The notes under the pieces: model-generated
The model's database searches: none
Told to the model about the DNA's origin: nothing
Seen by the model: only the letters and a program-made list of their open reading frames with translations
Made by a program: the position numbers and the translations under genes
DNA from: Dipteris shenzhenensis
Taxonomy: Eukaryota; Polypodiophyta; Polypodiopsida; Gleicheniales
Direction: 5' to 3' (one strand)
DNA length: 64,000 nt
NCBI GenBank assembly: GCA_047967505.1
Contig: CM106539.1
Shown here: in pieces, positions 21,007 to 33,689 of the stretch
Numbering within the stretch: position 1 is the first letter of the stretch
How the letters are laid out: each line of letters begins with the position of its first letter

Positions 21007-21702
21007 ATGAGCAAAACAAAAAAAACCCTTGTTGATGAGCAGGTTTCATTACATGCATTGCAAGACTTGTCAAGCACACCAAGTGTTGAATATTCAAAGA
21101 TGCTACAATTTACAACCACAAACCTACAAACGTATCAAGAAGTGTTGACTTTCCTGCTCACACTACTCGAGGACGTCTACTCAGGTTGCTGCCCTAAGCC
21201 CTTTGTGGTCTTCTTCCACAACACTTTTACTTGGCTTTTCCCATGTGTATCTGTGTATTTTGTGGAGAGGATGGATATGGCATTAGCAATCGAAATTCTA
21301 CTCATTTGCGCAATGCGAGAGATGGCATTCTCCCTAGAATATCCCCATTATGAGCATATATTATTCTACAAGATGCCTGCAAACTTCATTCCGATTGTTT
21401 TCTATTCTCTAGTCAAAGCCCTAAGGAGATTCGGGACCTGTTCGACACTATGGAAAACTGGTCATACATGTCTGTGGGCATGGTTACTTTGTTGTGTAGA
21501 TGTGACATGGCATATGTCTCAGCCCTCTCTAATTCACCTCATCTTGCCACATGGCATAGCCCAACTCAGCACGTGGCACAGTCCAACTCCTACCGCATGG
21601 CAACCTTCTTTTATAAATAGAGAGAGATCAACAAAGATAGAGAAGAGAGCCTTGGAGTCCATTGTCAGCCACATTTGTATTGGGATCAGCAGGATTAGGT
21701 AG
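21007..21702 (+). CDS. Hypothetical ORF, doubtful
   Basis: The first ATG of a 693-nt open frame (231 aa) is at 21,007. I recognise no domain. The protein is hydrophobic in places, with a phenylalanine-rich stretch FVVFFHNTFTWLFPCVSVYF (about residues 67-86), but it lacks the regularity of a membrane protein. The last third (from about 21,440) overlaps sequence that looks like an LTR or promoter: TGGCA-rich repeats, then TTATAAATAGAGAGAGA at 21,610. It may therefore be a chance frame over a decayed retroelement. No neighbour supports it. Confidence 0.15.
   Translation: MSKTKKTLVDEQVSLHALQDLSSTPSVEYSKMLQFTTTNLQTYQEVLTFLLTLLEDVYSGCCPKPFVVFFHNTFTWLFPCVSVYFVERMDMALAIEILLICAMREMAFSLEYPHYEHILFYKMPANFIPIVFYSLVKALRRFGTCSTLWKTGHTCLWAWLLCCVDVTWHMSQPSLIHLILPHGIAQLSTWHSPTPTAWQPSFINRERSTKIEKRALESIVSHICIGISRIR
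21610..21620 (+). promoter_or_regulatory. TATA-box-like site in LTR-like sequence
   Basis: TTATAAATAGA precedes a GA-rich leader; the sequence upstream (CACGTGGCA, CCACATGGCA) resembles an LTR promoter. No partner LTR or PBS is seen, so it is only a candidate. Confidence 0.25.
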
Positions 21703-22405
21703 AAGACAGAGCCATAGTGGAGCCTGTGATGCACACTATAGGTGCAGTTGCTAGTCTAAAAGCAATAGGAAAAGGACACGTTCGAGTACCTAAGACCGTC
21801 TCGGAGCTCAGAGCGTCATACTAGCAGCACTCCCATCTCTATAGCCCAAGTGAGATAATTCATATTGGACATCTTTTTAAGCTTGTACGTATGGGAAGTA
21901 GTGATGGAAGTCATGGAGAATGAAGGGCACAAGAGGAAAAGGGTCAACCAAAGATCCGATGGTTTCAAGGAGGCAGTTTGTTCACAAACTAGGAACTAAG
22001 ACTTATGATACTATGTAAGCGAATGAAAGAGATAAAGAAGAATGTGCTTGAGCAGAACATGATGGCAAGGAAGAAAGATGAAGTGCAAGTAAGGCCTATA
22101 AAGAACTTGTATATTATGTAGCCATCCTATAAAAGAACTTGTATATTATGTAGCCAAAAAGGGCACCTTATATAAAACTTAGAAAGCGTAATACACTAAC
22201 GAAAGTGGCGGGTTGAGTACAACCATAATGGTACTAATTAAGCGTAAATCTACGTTGGAGTTACAAGCATAATGTTTGACTAATTTGGAGTAACAAGCAT
22301 AATATAAGGCATGTCCATCTTTGCTCTGTTTGAACATTGGATAGCATGAGTGCTTAATCGAGTTGACTAGCTTCTTGCTTTTAGATAAGAGAGGCTTGTG
22401 GCTAT

Positions 22406-22452
<47 letters not shown>

Positions 22453-25400
22453 TTCCTATTGTATATAGTATAATTTTTGTAGCTTCGGTATTGCTCTTGA
22501 ACTAGCATTGCCAAAGCTATTACTTTGCTACATCTCTTTGGTGCATCATGTCTACTCATTGTCTGCAAGGCTACAACCTTGGACAATAGGATACAAGGTA
22601 GTACAAATTAATGCAGCAAATAAGCGCATGATGAAAGTAGGCTACAAAAGCCAACAATTTGGGGGATATCCTATGATAAAATAAATGATTTTAATGTGCA
22701 CATAGGAGCATCTAGGTGAAGACAATTGTAGATATCTTGAAGCAAAGCCAAAGTGCAAATGCCAAAGACTATGACCCCCCTTTCCTACCCTACAATATCA
22801 GAATTGGTAAGGCAACCTTTGGCCAAGGCAAAAGGCCATTTCAACCTAGACAAGATGGATTTTAGGCTGGGTGAAGCCTATTCTAGCGTGAATAGCACAG
22901 ACTTTTAGAGAGAGAGACAAATTCTTGACTGCTGGTTTACAACAAGTGGGAGGCATGTTTCATAAGCCCCCCCACGTTTTTCTCATTTCAGAGCTCCTTA
23001 ATGGGTTGGCAAAGCCTACAAAAGGGGATGGTATATAGAACAGTAGCCTTGGGCTACAAATGACACCTGAGCCTCCCCTCTTGGTAGGAAAAATAGAGTA
23101 GCCCAAACCCACAGACATCCAAACAGAGGCCCTTGGGTTTTTCATAGATAGCTAGGGATTGGGCAACTGCCCATGTAAGGCCTAGGTACCCCCTTTTCCT
23201 ACCCAAACAAAACTTGCTTTTATATAGGTGCAGAGGGTTTTTGCTCAAAAAACCATTTTGCTCCCCCCTTATGCATAGGATTTTAGTGGGAGAGTGAGGA
23301 ATGCTCCCCATGTTCCTTAGAATAAAGGGGCAAGAGGGCGCCATCTTGGCCTCCATGGCAGCTCACCCACTCCATTAAACAAGAATTTTGTACCCACAGA
23401 AGCTCTTTTGCCCTAGCATGGTTCCCAAGGAAGGGGAAAATTTTTGGTAGGATGTCCCAAGTTTCTTCAACCCTTCTCAAAGATGAATAATCACCCCTTA
23501 AGGGATTGTTTTTGGCTCCATTGATCAATGTAGAGCTCTATTCACTTGTCTTGGGCATGAAAATCGCCCTCTCAAATCTGTTGCAAAGACTTGACTTGCC
23601 ATATACTTGCCTTTCAAGTTAGGCTCCCACTTTTTTTGAGAATTAAACTTTGGGATTGGGGCTCAATTGTCTTATGCCACCTAAGCCTTGGTCTAATGAT
23701 GCCATCATCTCAAACTTCAAGTGAATTTTTGTGAAGCATAAGTACTTAGATTGTGTAAATTTAAACACAATGGTAGAATGATATTGAGAAAGACCATTAT
23801 TTAGACCAATCACATTTTGTGTTGCTTAAGATCTCTATAGTGTTGCTCATCATATTGTGAACACCTCACAATTCTCTTGTACAGGGCTTTAGTCCCTATT
23901 CCAAATTCACATAGCACTCTTACTTTTGGGCATGTGAAGATAAATCCAAACACCAAAAGTAGCCTTGGTGCGATAAACACCGAAGAATAGGACCCACCTA
24001 TCCCATCTTGGAAAATCCTCTTCAAAAGACTTATCAGCCAAGAATCGGCTTTAGAGACTTCTACCAAATAATGTCTACCATTGCAAATGCTCGTCTTTCT
24101 AACTTGAAGAAAAGACTTCTTGAGCTCCATGAAGGCACAAATAAGCCTTTTGCCCTCATTGCTTTATGTGACCTTTCCAGGTCCCCTTTTAAAAGAAAAT
24201 CTCCATTTCTCTTTTTGCTTGCCATTACTTCAAACCCAAGCCAATTAGCTCCTCCCCATGCATGCTTGTCAAAAGAGAGAACCCCATCTCAAAATCAAGC
24301 AAACCCACCCCACCCCCGACATTGATTCTGGTCCATGGTGCATCTATACTAAACTATTCCTCTTGTTTTTATCACTTCTTACTAGATTGGTGTGTCATGA
24401 ACTTTCAAACCCATTGGGGGATGCCTTACATACCAATCACATCTTTCTTTTCAAATAGTGTGGCTACTTTTACATTAGGGGGTCTTATTGTTCTACCTTC
24501 AAGATTGGCTAGTTGACATCTTGTTGTTCAACTCCCTCAATTAAACGTCACACTAAAAAATAATGGTTTAGTCATCATATTTTCCACTTGAATGGAAAAA
24601 AAAATGAATTGGGGGCTAGGAAACATTTTACTTTCCTTCTTTTGATTACTAGGCCTCCTATATGGGGCTGGTTGTGAAGACAAACAACAAGGGGGCATTG
24701 CCCCTCTACCCTATCGACCAATCTAAAAACAAGGGGGGGCTATTGAAAGTGCCTTTATCCTATTATCTTGCACAACCTCTCCAAAAATCGTCAAAGGCCA
24801 AGACAAAGAGCAAAACAAATCTCTAGTGTTAAACTTAAAATTTCTTTTGTCTGGCTTGAATGCTCTCCCCTTGCATTACAAGTTGATTGCAAGGCACATA
24901 TTTCTCCTTTGTTACTTCAACTTTCTTGAAAAAGATTATGTAATGTACCTCTAGGCATGAAAATCCAATGTGGTCAAATAAATACATTGTGCTTTACTTG
25001 CACGATTGATTCTTTCATGAAAGCTGATAGTTTCATCTCTACATTCCTTCTAACAAATTTGGCCACATAGTACCTGATTACTTTCTACCAAGAACACCTT
25101 ATATATTTGCAAGAAACGATTGCCCTTCAAGGTGAGCACCAACTTTCTTATCGATATATACCTAATATGCATCTTTCTATAGCTAAGAAATGTTGCTAAT
25201 AGTTGGAAATTTTGTAACAACAATATCTTTCTCTCAAAACATTGTTTGATGTTTTGATTATGGCTTGTGCATATTTCTTGATTGCTTTTGACGCAACCTT
25301 CTGCTTAGCTATTGTGCAAAAATTTAATCGTATTTCTCAAAGCAAACATCATTTAACAATACCAACTCATTTACACAACTTGCGTGATAGCTGATGTTTC

Positions 25401-27638
25401 CTATAATGATTGTGATGTGGCTTTGTAACTCATCTAAGTAGCTTTCATTTGTCGTACGCTTTTGTTGATATCGTATGTTTAATATGCCTTTGCTTAAATT
25501 ATTCACTCTCAGCATGACGCTATCTTTGAATATATTATCTAATAAGGTATGTCCAAGTTTTTGAATCATTCTTTGATCCATGTGTAAAACTATAGAGAAT
25601 AGTCGTCTTTAAGTATAACTAAATAACTTCTTTCATTCCTTCAAATCTTCATTCATTTCCATGTCTGTAGGTAGGATATGTCTAGATCTTATTATAGATA
25701 CATTAGTTTAATATTGTTATCACATCTATGTTTTAAAAACATATACTGTACAACTAACCAATCATCTTGACATTAACCTATGACAATTACAAACTTTTAA
25801 GAAACAAATATTCATGGTCAATTGATATACCATCTAGGGAAATCCCTCTAGAAATACTCTCATTTCATCAATATGCAGTTGACTAGTATACCTATATGAC
25901 TGGATATAGTCAAAGGTTTATAAGAAAGAAGTTATATGAATTCTTTTCAAAGAACATATCAATATGTAGAATTTCCAAGTTCTTCAATGGATTGGAGAAT
26001 GGTATTCCATGATTCAAGTTTGGAAACAGTTGGAAAAACTATAAGGTTGAGAATGTATACTAAATCTTGCATTATCATGTGATTATATCAAGGATGTTTA
26101 GAGACTTGGTGCAAAGTTAGAGAATCTCCCATTGAAAAATATTTGCTAACCTTATAGTTCCAGACCTCGATATGAATAATATTTCTAGCTAATTATAACT
26201 TACGAGGAATGCTCAAGTATACTGGTGATTGTCCATCTATTAGTACTCACATCTCATAGTAAACAACCTTAATTCTACAAAGATATACAGAGTTAGCATG
26301 CCTAGGAGTGCGAGAGAATGTCATTTTGTAGATATTATTAGTAGTATTTGATACTAGGTCACCCATAGCATTACTATACCTTCTTCATCTATTATATGTT
26401 AGTTATTTGCCAATATAGGGAAGTCCTTGCTTGAATGAATATTTTATAGCGAGTTGACCAAAAGTTCCATAGTAACTAGACACTTTGATTTTATAGAACA
26501 AGTTGATGCATTTCCTAGATCTCATGAGGTACCAATGACCCCAGATAGAACTTGTTCGAGTCCACTATTAGGTGGCTATCCATTCACAGACTAGATATAC
26601 CTATAATTTTTTTCTTCAGGATCCATATCGACAATGCAATTGATTCAGCAATAATCCATATATAAGCTAAAATCCACAACAACAAAACTTGAATACATAG
26701 AATATGGAATTGAACTGTGCAAGCCTTTATTTGGGACTTTTATTGATCTTTGTACTCTCTATTTCATTCTCCAACTACTTCTTCAATTAGAAATTGAAAA
26801 AATTTGCTAACTCCTATTGAGAGAGGTTGAAATGAAGCTCCTCTCCAAGGAATTTGCTTTCCATATTAGCCTCCCAATATGCAAACAATTAAATCCAATC
26901 ATGATTTGCTAGAGATGATACAATCATACTTGACCTTACATAGTTTGAAAAGAAACAAAAAAAAGTGACACAACTATAGAAAATGATAACATGGTACAAA
27001 ACTTACTTGAGAATTAATTCACATAGATTAATATAGATACAAAATTTTGAAATGTCAAATAATTTCAATAGAACTCTCAATCTCAAAAATAGGAAGACAA
27101 AAATCACAAAACTATAAAGTCTACCAAAAATCATATTCATGATGCCAATCTGCATAATAGTGCAACTCAATATACATATTTCTTTTGAATGGATGAGTCC
27201 AAATACATTGAAAAATGTGCTCTTGCATCAACAATAGTATTGTTGTGTGGGAAATTGCTCCAGGTGACTGGTTATTTGATACAATAAAATACTTGATATA
27301 AAAAAATATAACATCTAAGCAACTTGTTATTTTCAAAGAACATCTGAGAAACTTTGGGCTACAATAGTATAAAATCTGATTTGTATTACAAGGCTTGTGG
27401 CGCAATGATGCCGGGAATAGCCAAGAGGCTTTACAAGGCTGAAATGATGTACACAATGCCATGAGATAGCCAAATAGGCTTTACAATGGTGGCATGTGTG
27501 TGTGAAATCAAGTGCTATCTGCAATGCCTCTGTACTCTCTGAAGTTTGCTCACTGAATTAATGAATGTAATACGACTTGATCTAGGTGGAGGGGCAAAAG
27601 GAGTGCAAATGAGCTCAATGATGATGTGTCACTATGGG
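21703..27638. other. Long stretch without a recognised gene
   Basis: About 5.9 kb, AT-rich. It holds a (GA)n microsatellite at 22,411-22,449 preceded by GCTATAAATAAG. Short minus frames at 22.96-23.53 kb and 23.81-24.13 kb show no known domain. Around 27,400-27,500 ATAGCCAA(G/A)(A/T)GGCTTTACAA occurs twice about 54 bp apart. The stretch may contain decayed retroelement sequence that I cannot identify. Confidence 0.5.
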
Positions 27639-28153
27639 TCACATGCAATCATGATGTGGCACTGTGCCTAGCAAGAGATGTGCCAATACTCCCCATTCAG
27701 TGACAAATGTTGTCTTGTCTTTATCTTCAGGTGCCATTCTTATTTGGTTGTACACACTTAAACCATCAAGAAAACTATAGATTTCATGTCCAGCTACAAC
27801 ATCTAATAAAGAATCACAAAATGGTAGAGGGAAAGGATTAGTAATGGTGGCAGCATTGAGCTTTTTGTAGTCCACACATATTATGAGTTTTCCATTCTTT
27901 TTTGGCACAATCGCAATAGGTGAAAGCCATGTAACATGTGTGAGAGATAAAACCAACTCTTAATAGTTTATCAATTTCCTCTTAACTGTTTGGCATAGTT
28001 GGGATTCATTCTATATCTTCCCTGTATCACTGGTACAGCATCCTGCTTTAGGTTGATTCTGTGCTGACAAAACTTGGGTTCTACTCCTTTCATATCAGTA
28101 TAATGCCAAGCAAAGACATCCTTATACTCTGTTAATAAGTCTTTTAAAGCCAT
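27639..28153 (-). pseudogene. Gypsy reverse transcriptase, N-terminal part
   Basis: Two frames. 28,153-27,971: TEYKDVFAWHYTDMKGVEP then a VIQGRYRMNPNYA phrase. 27,956-27,639: WLSPIAIVPKKNGKLIICVD, NPFPLPFCDSLLD, FLDGLSVYNQIRMAPED and TTFVTEWG. These are the standard RT fingers blocks of Ty3/gypsy. The YxDD block is absent because the sequence ends. Confidence 0.85.
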
Positions 28154-28820
28154 TTTGAAAGGTGGAGGGAGACCTGTTTACCAAAACTGTCTTGGGGTTG
28201 TGGGGGTCTCCAAGGTTCATCTCTTCTAAGTCATCTTGTCGGACTCTAGCACTCTTTTGCATATGTTCTTCAAAGTGAGCTTCAGCTTCTAGGATGGCCT
28301 GTGCAATTGATTTTTGAGTATCCTCATGTAGTGGGTCATCTGACTGGGCCTGCTTGTCACTTTGGATGCTCGTGCTAATAGAATCTGGTTTCGACTGTTT
28401 TTCAACTATGTGCGGTTCTACCAATAAGACGTAGGTCGGATGGCTCTGTTTATTGATTTGAGCATGTATACTGATCAATAATTTTGATTACATCAATTTC
28501 AAATATGGGGAAAACTGTAGGATTTCTCCTAAGGAAAATTTCTTCCCCATCCTCCTAAATTTTGCTATCATATTAATGCCCTCTACTTGTAGTGGTTGAG
28601 CTTGTTTTGGGATGCTTCTTCTTGAAGAGAGATTGATTTTGAACTTCTTTTTACCTTTCCTGATTGTAATTCTTTCTGAACCCCAGTATTGTTTCACTTT
28701 GGTGGCTCTCAACCACAGCATGCCCACCAATAACATGGAATATGCACAATCTTTTTTCTCCATCCTGAGTACCATAAATGTAACTATGAAGGAGAGTCCC
28801 ATAATAGTTATTTCCTCTCC

Positions 28821-29111
28821 TCATAGTATTCCAAGAGGTTGTATCCTCCTTTGGTCATCCATTGTGACCTGAAATGGTGCTAGTGCAAGTTCATTGCAAC
28901 AAAAAATTTTTAATAGATCCTCAGAGAGGATGTTCACTTTTGACCCCCCGTCAACTAGTGCCTCAAGGATCCTTTGCCTCTTATAATCCACATCTATGAG
29001 TGGGACTTGATAATTCACATCTTCAATAGTGGATGTGTAGATGTCAAGGGTTTCCTCTTCATCATCACTCTGCGGCTGATTTGTGAGTAAAGGATTGTCA
29101 ATAAAATGCAA
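28821..29111 (-). pseudogene. Gypsy aspartic protease fragment
   Basis: YKRQRILEALVDGGSKVNIL contains the retropepsin-like catalytic triad as D-G-G (D-S/T-G is usual), then a second half ending in the RIQPLGI phrase. DGG variants are common in plant gypsy elements. Confidence 0.65.
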
Positions 29112-29969
29112 ATTCTAACATAATTGATGCTTAAAAGCTGGAACAAGATTCAGAAGTTGATCCAATGTTATTTGAACTTTGTACTTTAAAAGCTCTTTAA
29201 AGAAGAGTGTGGGATCTTCCTTTTCATGCTTGTCCTTTTCCTGTATCTGACTTCTATTTTTGATCGTGGTGTATGGAATTGGAACTGTCTATTTCTCATT
29301 GATTCCTATCATCTTGATTCTGTCACCACTGTTTCGCTGTTGTGTTGAGTCCGAGCTAGGTCCGGCGACTACCAAATCTTGTCTATCTTTTGGAATATAT
29401 CTTTGGTTGGAGGATGCTTGTACTCTTGTTTGTGTGGCTAGAGGCTTATTAAAGTGTTGTATATTGCCATGCTAAAGTTGACTAGCTATAGCTTGATGTC
29501 GAATGTTTTCTATCGGAATGTGTTTGGAGTTGTCCGAGGTCGAGCTTACCCTTACCCTTGTTTTGGAGTTGTGATCTTTGTGCTGTTGATGCTGCATTAT
29601 TCTCCAATATTTGCTATAGAGCTTGATTTCTGACTTGTGCCTGATTGGGCCCGTTCATTGGCTTTACTGCCATACTTGGTGCATCTCCAAGGCCGAGCAT
29701 GGGCTTTGTACTTTTAGATTTGGTCACTGCCAGTGCTTGTATATTACTATGACTTCTTTGAGTTTGTTGATTGTAATCCTCATTTATAGGATCCAAGTAC
29801 ACCATATGAACACCTGGTGGTGGCTGCTGTTGTTGATTCTGATTACCTCGTGCATTATAGCTGATAATGGGGATTCCTTTTTCTCCTCGGTGCTTGCACC
29901 AAAGTTCACACTAAGGACCCTGTCTGTGCATGGTTGATTTTGGTTTTGCTCTTGTTGATTTCCCCAATT

Positions 29970-30218
29970 CTACTGATTGGGTCTTCTTGGTTGTGGATTG
30001 TTGAATCTGTGTGGTCCTTGGCTACCTACTGCAATATGATTGGCTGCCACATGTGGGGCTTGATTGTTTGAGTTTTGTACATGAGGGGTAACTCTTCCCC
30101 TATAATTTGGATTATACCAGCATCTTTCTTTCTCATGATTATCCTTCCCACAAAATGCACAAGTAATTTTAGGTGGAGGTGGGGGCGTTTTCAAAGTTTC
30201 CAATTGCTCTTTGATCAT
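29970..30218 (-). pseudogene. Gag nucleocapsid zinc knuckle fragment
   Basis: CAFCGKDNHEKERC is an intact C-X2-C-X4-H-X4-C knuckle, after a PPPPPK stretch and followed by WYNPNYRGR. The knuckle binds template RNA in the particle. Confidence 0.75.
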
Positions 30219-30666
30219 TTGGTCTAACTTAGAGAGCTTGTCTATTTTCTTCTTGCCTTTTGATTTTTCTTCGCCCTTGCTCTATCTTTTCTTTTTCTTG
30301 GAGGTCTCTTCCTCTTCACTCTCTTCGTCTGATGTGTCATCTGCTATTGCATCACTTTCCTCTTCTTCTACATTAGTATCTGCTTCTGTCTTAGAATCTA
30401 TGTTAGAGTTGGAATGTATTTTCTTCTTTTGTTTTTTGGACCTTGACTTAGTGCCAAGTCTTCTTTTTGCTCTTTGTGCAGCATCAACCATGTCCTCCAA
30501 GCTGATCTCTGCCAGCGATTGCTATCCATAATTCCTTGTTGAGTCCTTTACAAAAATAATCTCCCAACTACTCATCAGTGGGTTGTTGATTGTTTGTCAA
30601 CCTCCTATTTAGATTTTTGAACATCTGTGCATAGTCTTCAACTAACAGATGTTTTTGCTTCATATT

Positions 30667-31053
30667 TCAAAGCTTCTTGAGTATGTCTTCTAGAGTTTTT
30701 TCTCTATGAAAATAACTTAAAAAGGCAGTTTTCAATTCATCATAAGATTGAAAATGAGCTACACCGTATTGCATAAGCCAATTCATTGCCTTACCATTAA
30801 ATGTTGCTGCAAAGAGCTCTTTTTTGGTGAGGTCTGGTAGTTGTCCAAATCTACTTGCAGCCCATCTTGTATCAAATTGTCCGACATGACTATCGGGATC
30901 TTGTATTTTCTTGCCAGTGAATTTAGCTGATTTCACCAAGGGATTCTGCATTGGTGGAACTTGTTGTCTTCTTTTTTGGAAGTGGAGGCAGTGGATTGAA
31001 GTCGAGTTTCCTTTGAGCTCGTACAAATAAGTATGCTGCAAAATTTGTCGCAA
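30667..31053 (-). pseudogene. Gypsy gag fragment
   Basis: A retrotransposon gag core: AKFTGKKIQDPDSHVGQFD, then LPDLTKKELFAATFNGKAMNWL and FQSYDELKTAFLSYFHRE, matching the usual F.G..DP..H...F and A..WL..F...F..YF pattern. It would form the capsid. It runs into stops at about 30,660; a lysine/serine-rich region (30,500-30,240) may be its diverged C-terminal extension. Confidence 0.75.
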
Positions 31054-31069
31054 TACTCCTCTTGATTAA

Positions 31070-32160
31070 TTCTTCAGCAGGTGATTGCACCATCAATTGG
31101 GTAAGTTCAAGCTATACTTCACTTACTTCTATGCCATGCATAGAATTGTCGGAAGAACTTGTTTCACTCGGTGTGTAATCTAGATCATGGAAAATGTCAT
31201 CTTGATCATCCGTCTATGTGCTCGTTCTCAGTCTAGCACGGTTTCTGGTGAAGTAGGTGTAGCCAATCCAACAAAGCAACGTTTTCTCCTAAGAGTTATC
31301 CGCCGACATGGACCAAGGTACTCGCCATGTAAGGTAAAAATAAAGTACTTTAATCACTGGCTACTCTAGAGTTGCGTCTAGTGCATTTTCATGAGTAGTC
31401 TGCTGGCACTTTTTCGATCTTTTGGTCTTCAATAGTTGATTGTGCTTTGTGCATAGTAGGATGTCGGTCCACTTGGTCCTCCCTTGTATTGTCAGACAGG
31501 AGTTAGACCGGGCTCTTCTTGATGCTGATTACGGATTTCTAGCTACAGCTACGTCTGCTGGTCTAATTTTCGTGTGGCATTGTAGATCTTACGGTTTGCT
31601 CTCTTTTTGTAGAATTGCTATGTAGTAGCAACTGGTAGTCAGAGTTCGAACACAGTAGAGGATCGCCAATAGTGTTAATGGTGTCTCCAAAAACCTAGAA
31701 AATGCCTACACATATCCACACCTAGCAATGGTAGTGCCAGGGTGGACTTATGTCTAACTAATGTTGGAAAGATGCAAAGATAACTCAAAACATAGAAAGA
31801 AGTAAGATCAATGTGTATACAGTAGAAATGTTACTAGTAGTTTACATTCCAACAGATCACAACAACAACCCTCATACAGGAGGTGAAGATCAGCTTATGA
31901 CATCATCCGACTTCAGTCGGATGACATCATCCGACTTCAGTCGGGTAGTAACAGGAGGTGAAGATCAGCTTATGACATCATCCGACTTCAGTCGGGTAGT
32001 AACAGTCAAAAACAAAAAATAGTTCAAAACATGATGTGGTGGATAAGGCCACTACTACTGGCTGTTAGGGACAATTATAACTGTCCCTACAGTGACAAAA
32101 TTATCCACTACCCCCTAATGTAACTTCCCATTACTAAGGGTGTACTAACCCTCCTTGGGT
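31070..32160. other. Spacer between two opposed gypsy elements
   Basis: No gene recognised. It probably includes the 5' leader of the minus gypsy copy and the lost 5' end of the plus copy. It holds the 31,877-32,005 minisatellite, and a short inverted repeat TAGGGACA...TGTCCCTA at 32,067-32,091. Confidence 0.5.
31877..32005. repeat. Minisatellite with palindromic core
   Basis: AGGAGGTGAAGATCAGC starts at 31,877 and 31,953. The core CCGACTTCAGTCGG, itself an inverted repeat, occurs at 31,906, 31,931 and 31,982, each after ATGACATCAT. Confidence 0.9.
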
Positions 32161-32169
32161 GAAGCTTGC

Positions 32170-33110
32170 GTGAAGCCCACGTGGGTGGAGAGGTCATCCT
32201 CAACAGCTACATTTAATGGCCAATATGGTCAATCAAAAAAAGCCATGCAGTTCATTAAGCAGTTTGATGCAGCTTTTGGCACGGAGAATCTTTATGAGTC
32301 CTCCAAGCTACGCATGGTTAGTTTACACCTGACTGCAAGATAGCAAGAGCATGGTGGAGCACACAGAATATAGCTGGTACTGCTCCAAATAAGTGGAAGG
32401 GTTTCAAGAAATCCTTTTACAAACAACTCATGCCCAAGCAGTTTAGAGACCATGTCCCCGTTGCTTGGGACAGTTTGCATATGGATGTAGGAGATACATT
32501 AGAGGCCATAACAAGAAATATTGGGATGTATACTTGCAGATTACTCCCCTTAAGGAGTTTTCAAAGAAGACCCATGTAAGAAAGTACAAGTCTAGTCTCA
32601 CTCCAAAGATACAGGCTGTGGTTAATACCCAGCAACATAAGGGCATACAAGATATCATGCATGCAGCCGATGTGGAAAGCTATTAGCATATGCAGGATCC
32701 CACCATAGTGCCTTCTCTTTTTGCCAGGACAAGAGATAAGAAAAATCCAACCACACCTCAATCTGAGAAAAAAGAGTTTCCCAAGGCTCAAAAGTGGGAA
32801 TTTCAGCCTTAGAAGGTGAGGGGGAATCAAGCACCGAAAGCTTTCAAGGTAAGCATCAGTTTTCCCCTGAGCAGATAGCCATTTTTGGCAAGGAGGGGAA
32901 ACGTTTTAGGTGTGGAAAAGAAGGGCATGTGGCTGCCTAGTGCCCTAAGAAACCTTCAGGTTTTAAGGAGCAAAGAAAGCCACCAAGACAGCAAAAGCCA
33001 ATGGCAGGAGGGATTCCAAATGTGTTGGGCAGAGTGGGAAATCCAAGGGAAAGAGAGTTGTTGCTTTCTTGGGACAAGATAAGAGACTAGCAGGCACTCA
33101 TATTATTTGA
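32170..33110 (+). pseudogene. Gypsy gag remnant
   Basis: Fragments in several frames: AMQFIKQFDAAFGT; LKEFSKKTHVRKYKSSL; then a knuckle relic RFRCGKEGHVAA-stop-CPKK near 32,905-32,950. There the first Cys reads Arg and a stop lies between His and the last Cys. It is inactive. Confidence 0.6.
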
Positions 33111-33689
33111 TCTAGGGGCTACAAATAACTTTGTCATACAATATCTAGCCCCCCTGAGGCTGGGGATAAAGATGGAAGGGCTCTTAATGTTGATCAGATG
33201 TTTTGTGGGAACCTTGTGCCAGTTACTCCCTTGATAGGGAATCTCCGTCTTCATGTACAAAACTATGTTGATCAGGAGGATTTTTTCCTTTGCACTTAAA
33301 CATCATGATGTAGTTCTGGGAATGCATTGGTTCCATCGCAAGGCGATGAAGTTAACCCTTTCTGAAAGAGTGCTTGCCTTTGTATATAGGGGTAAAATCT
33401 AGTGTGTGGTTGCTAGGAATAGAGGGGAGACCATCCCCATTGTATCTAATGTTTCAATTGGAAAAGCAATAAAGTATGCAGTTTCAGCATATATGGTTTT
33501 TCTAAAAGAAAGAGATGTTGAAATACAAGTTGAAATGAACTAGGCAAATAAAGATAAATTCTAGTTCCTTGTAAACTTTAAAGATTGTTTTTTTAATGCT
33601 GTACCAGGGGAGTTACCCCCTGAGAGACCTAAAGACCATCACATAGAGCTTATTCTTGGTAGTGAGACACCTAATAGGCCCCCATCCAA

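Larger units (their letters stand above)
27639..31060 (-). mobile_element. Decayed Ty3/gypsy retrotransposon, minus strand, 3' end lost
   Basis: Minus-strand order from right to left: gag (31,053-30,667), a charged linker, CCHC knuckle (about 30,170), protease (about 29,000) and the first part of RT (28,153-27,639). This is gypsy-type order up to RT. RT breaks off soon after the palm begins and no RNase H, integrase or LTR follows, so the 3' half is deleted. Many stops and frameshifts break the frame. The left limit may be a deletion junction near 27,640. Confidence 0.8.

Noticed and set aside
21007-21702. 231-aa ORF as a confident gene
   Set aside because: No domain, no conservation evidence, and its last third overlaps LTR/promoter-like sequence; kept only at low confidence.
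31640-31700. tRNA-like or PBS-like sequence around GTTCGAAC
   Set aside because: The spacing from TGG to the T-loop sequence does not fit a tRNA 3' end in either strand.
31877-32005. CRISPR-like spaced repeat
   Set aside because: The repeats are a eukaryotic minisatellite with uneven spacing, no unique equal-length spacers and no cas genes.
32067-32091. Short perfect inverted repeat (TAGGGACA...TGTCCCTA)
   Set aside because: Too short and isolated to call a MITE, terminator or small RNA hairpin.
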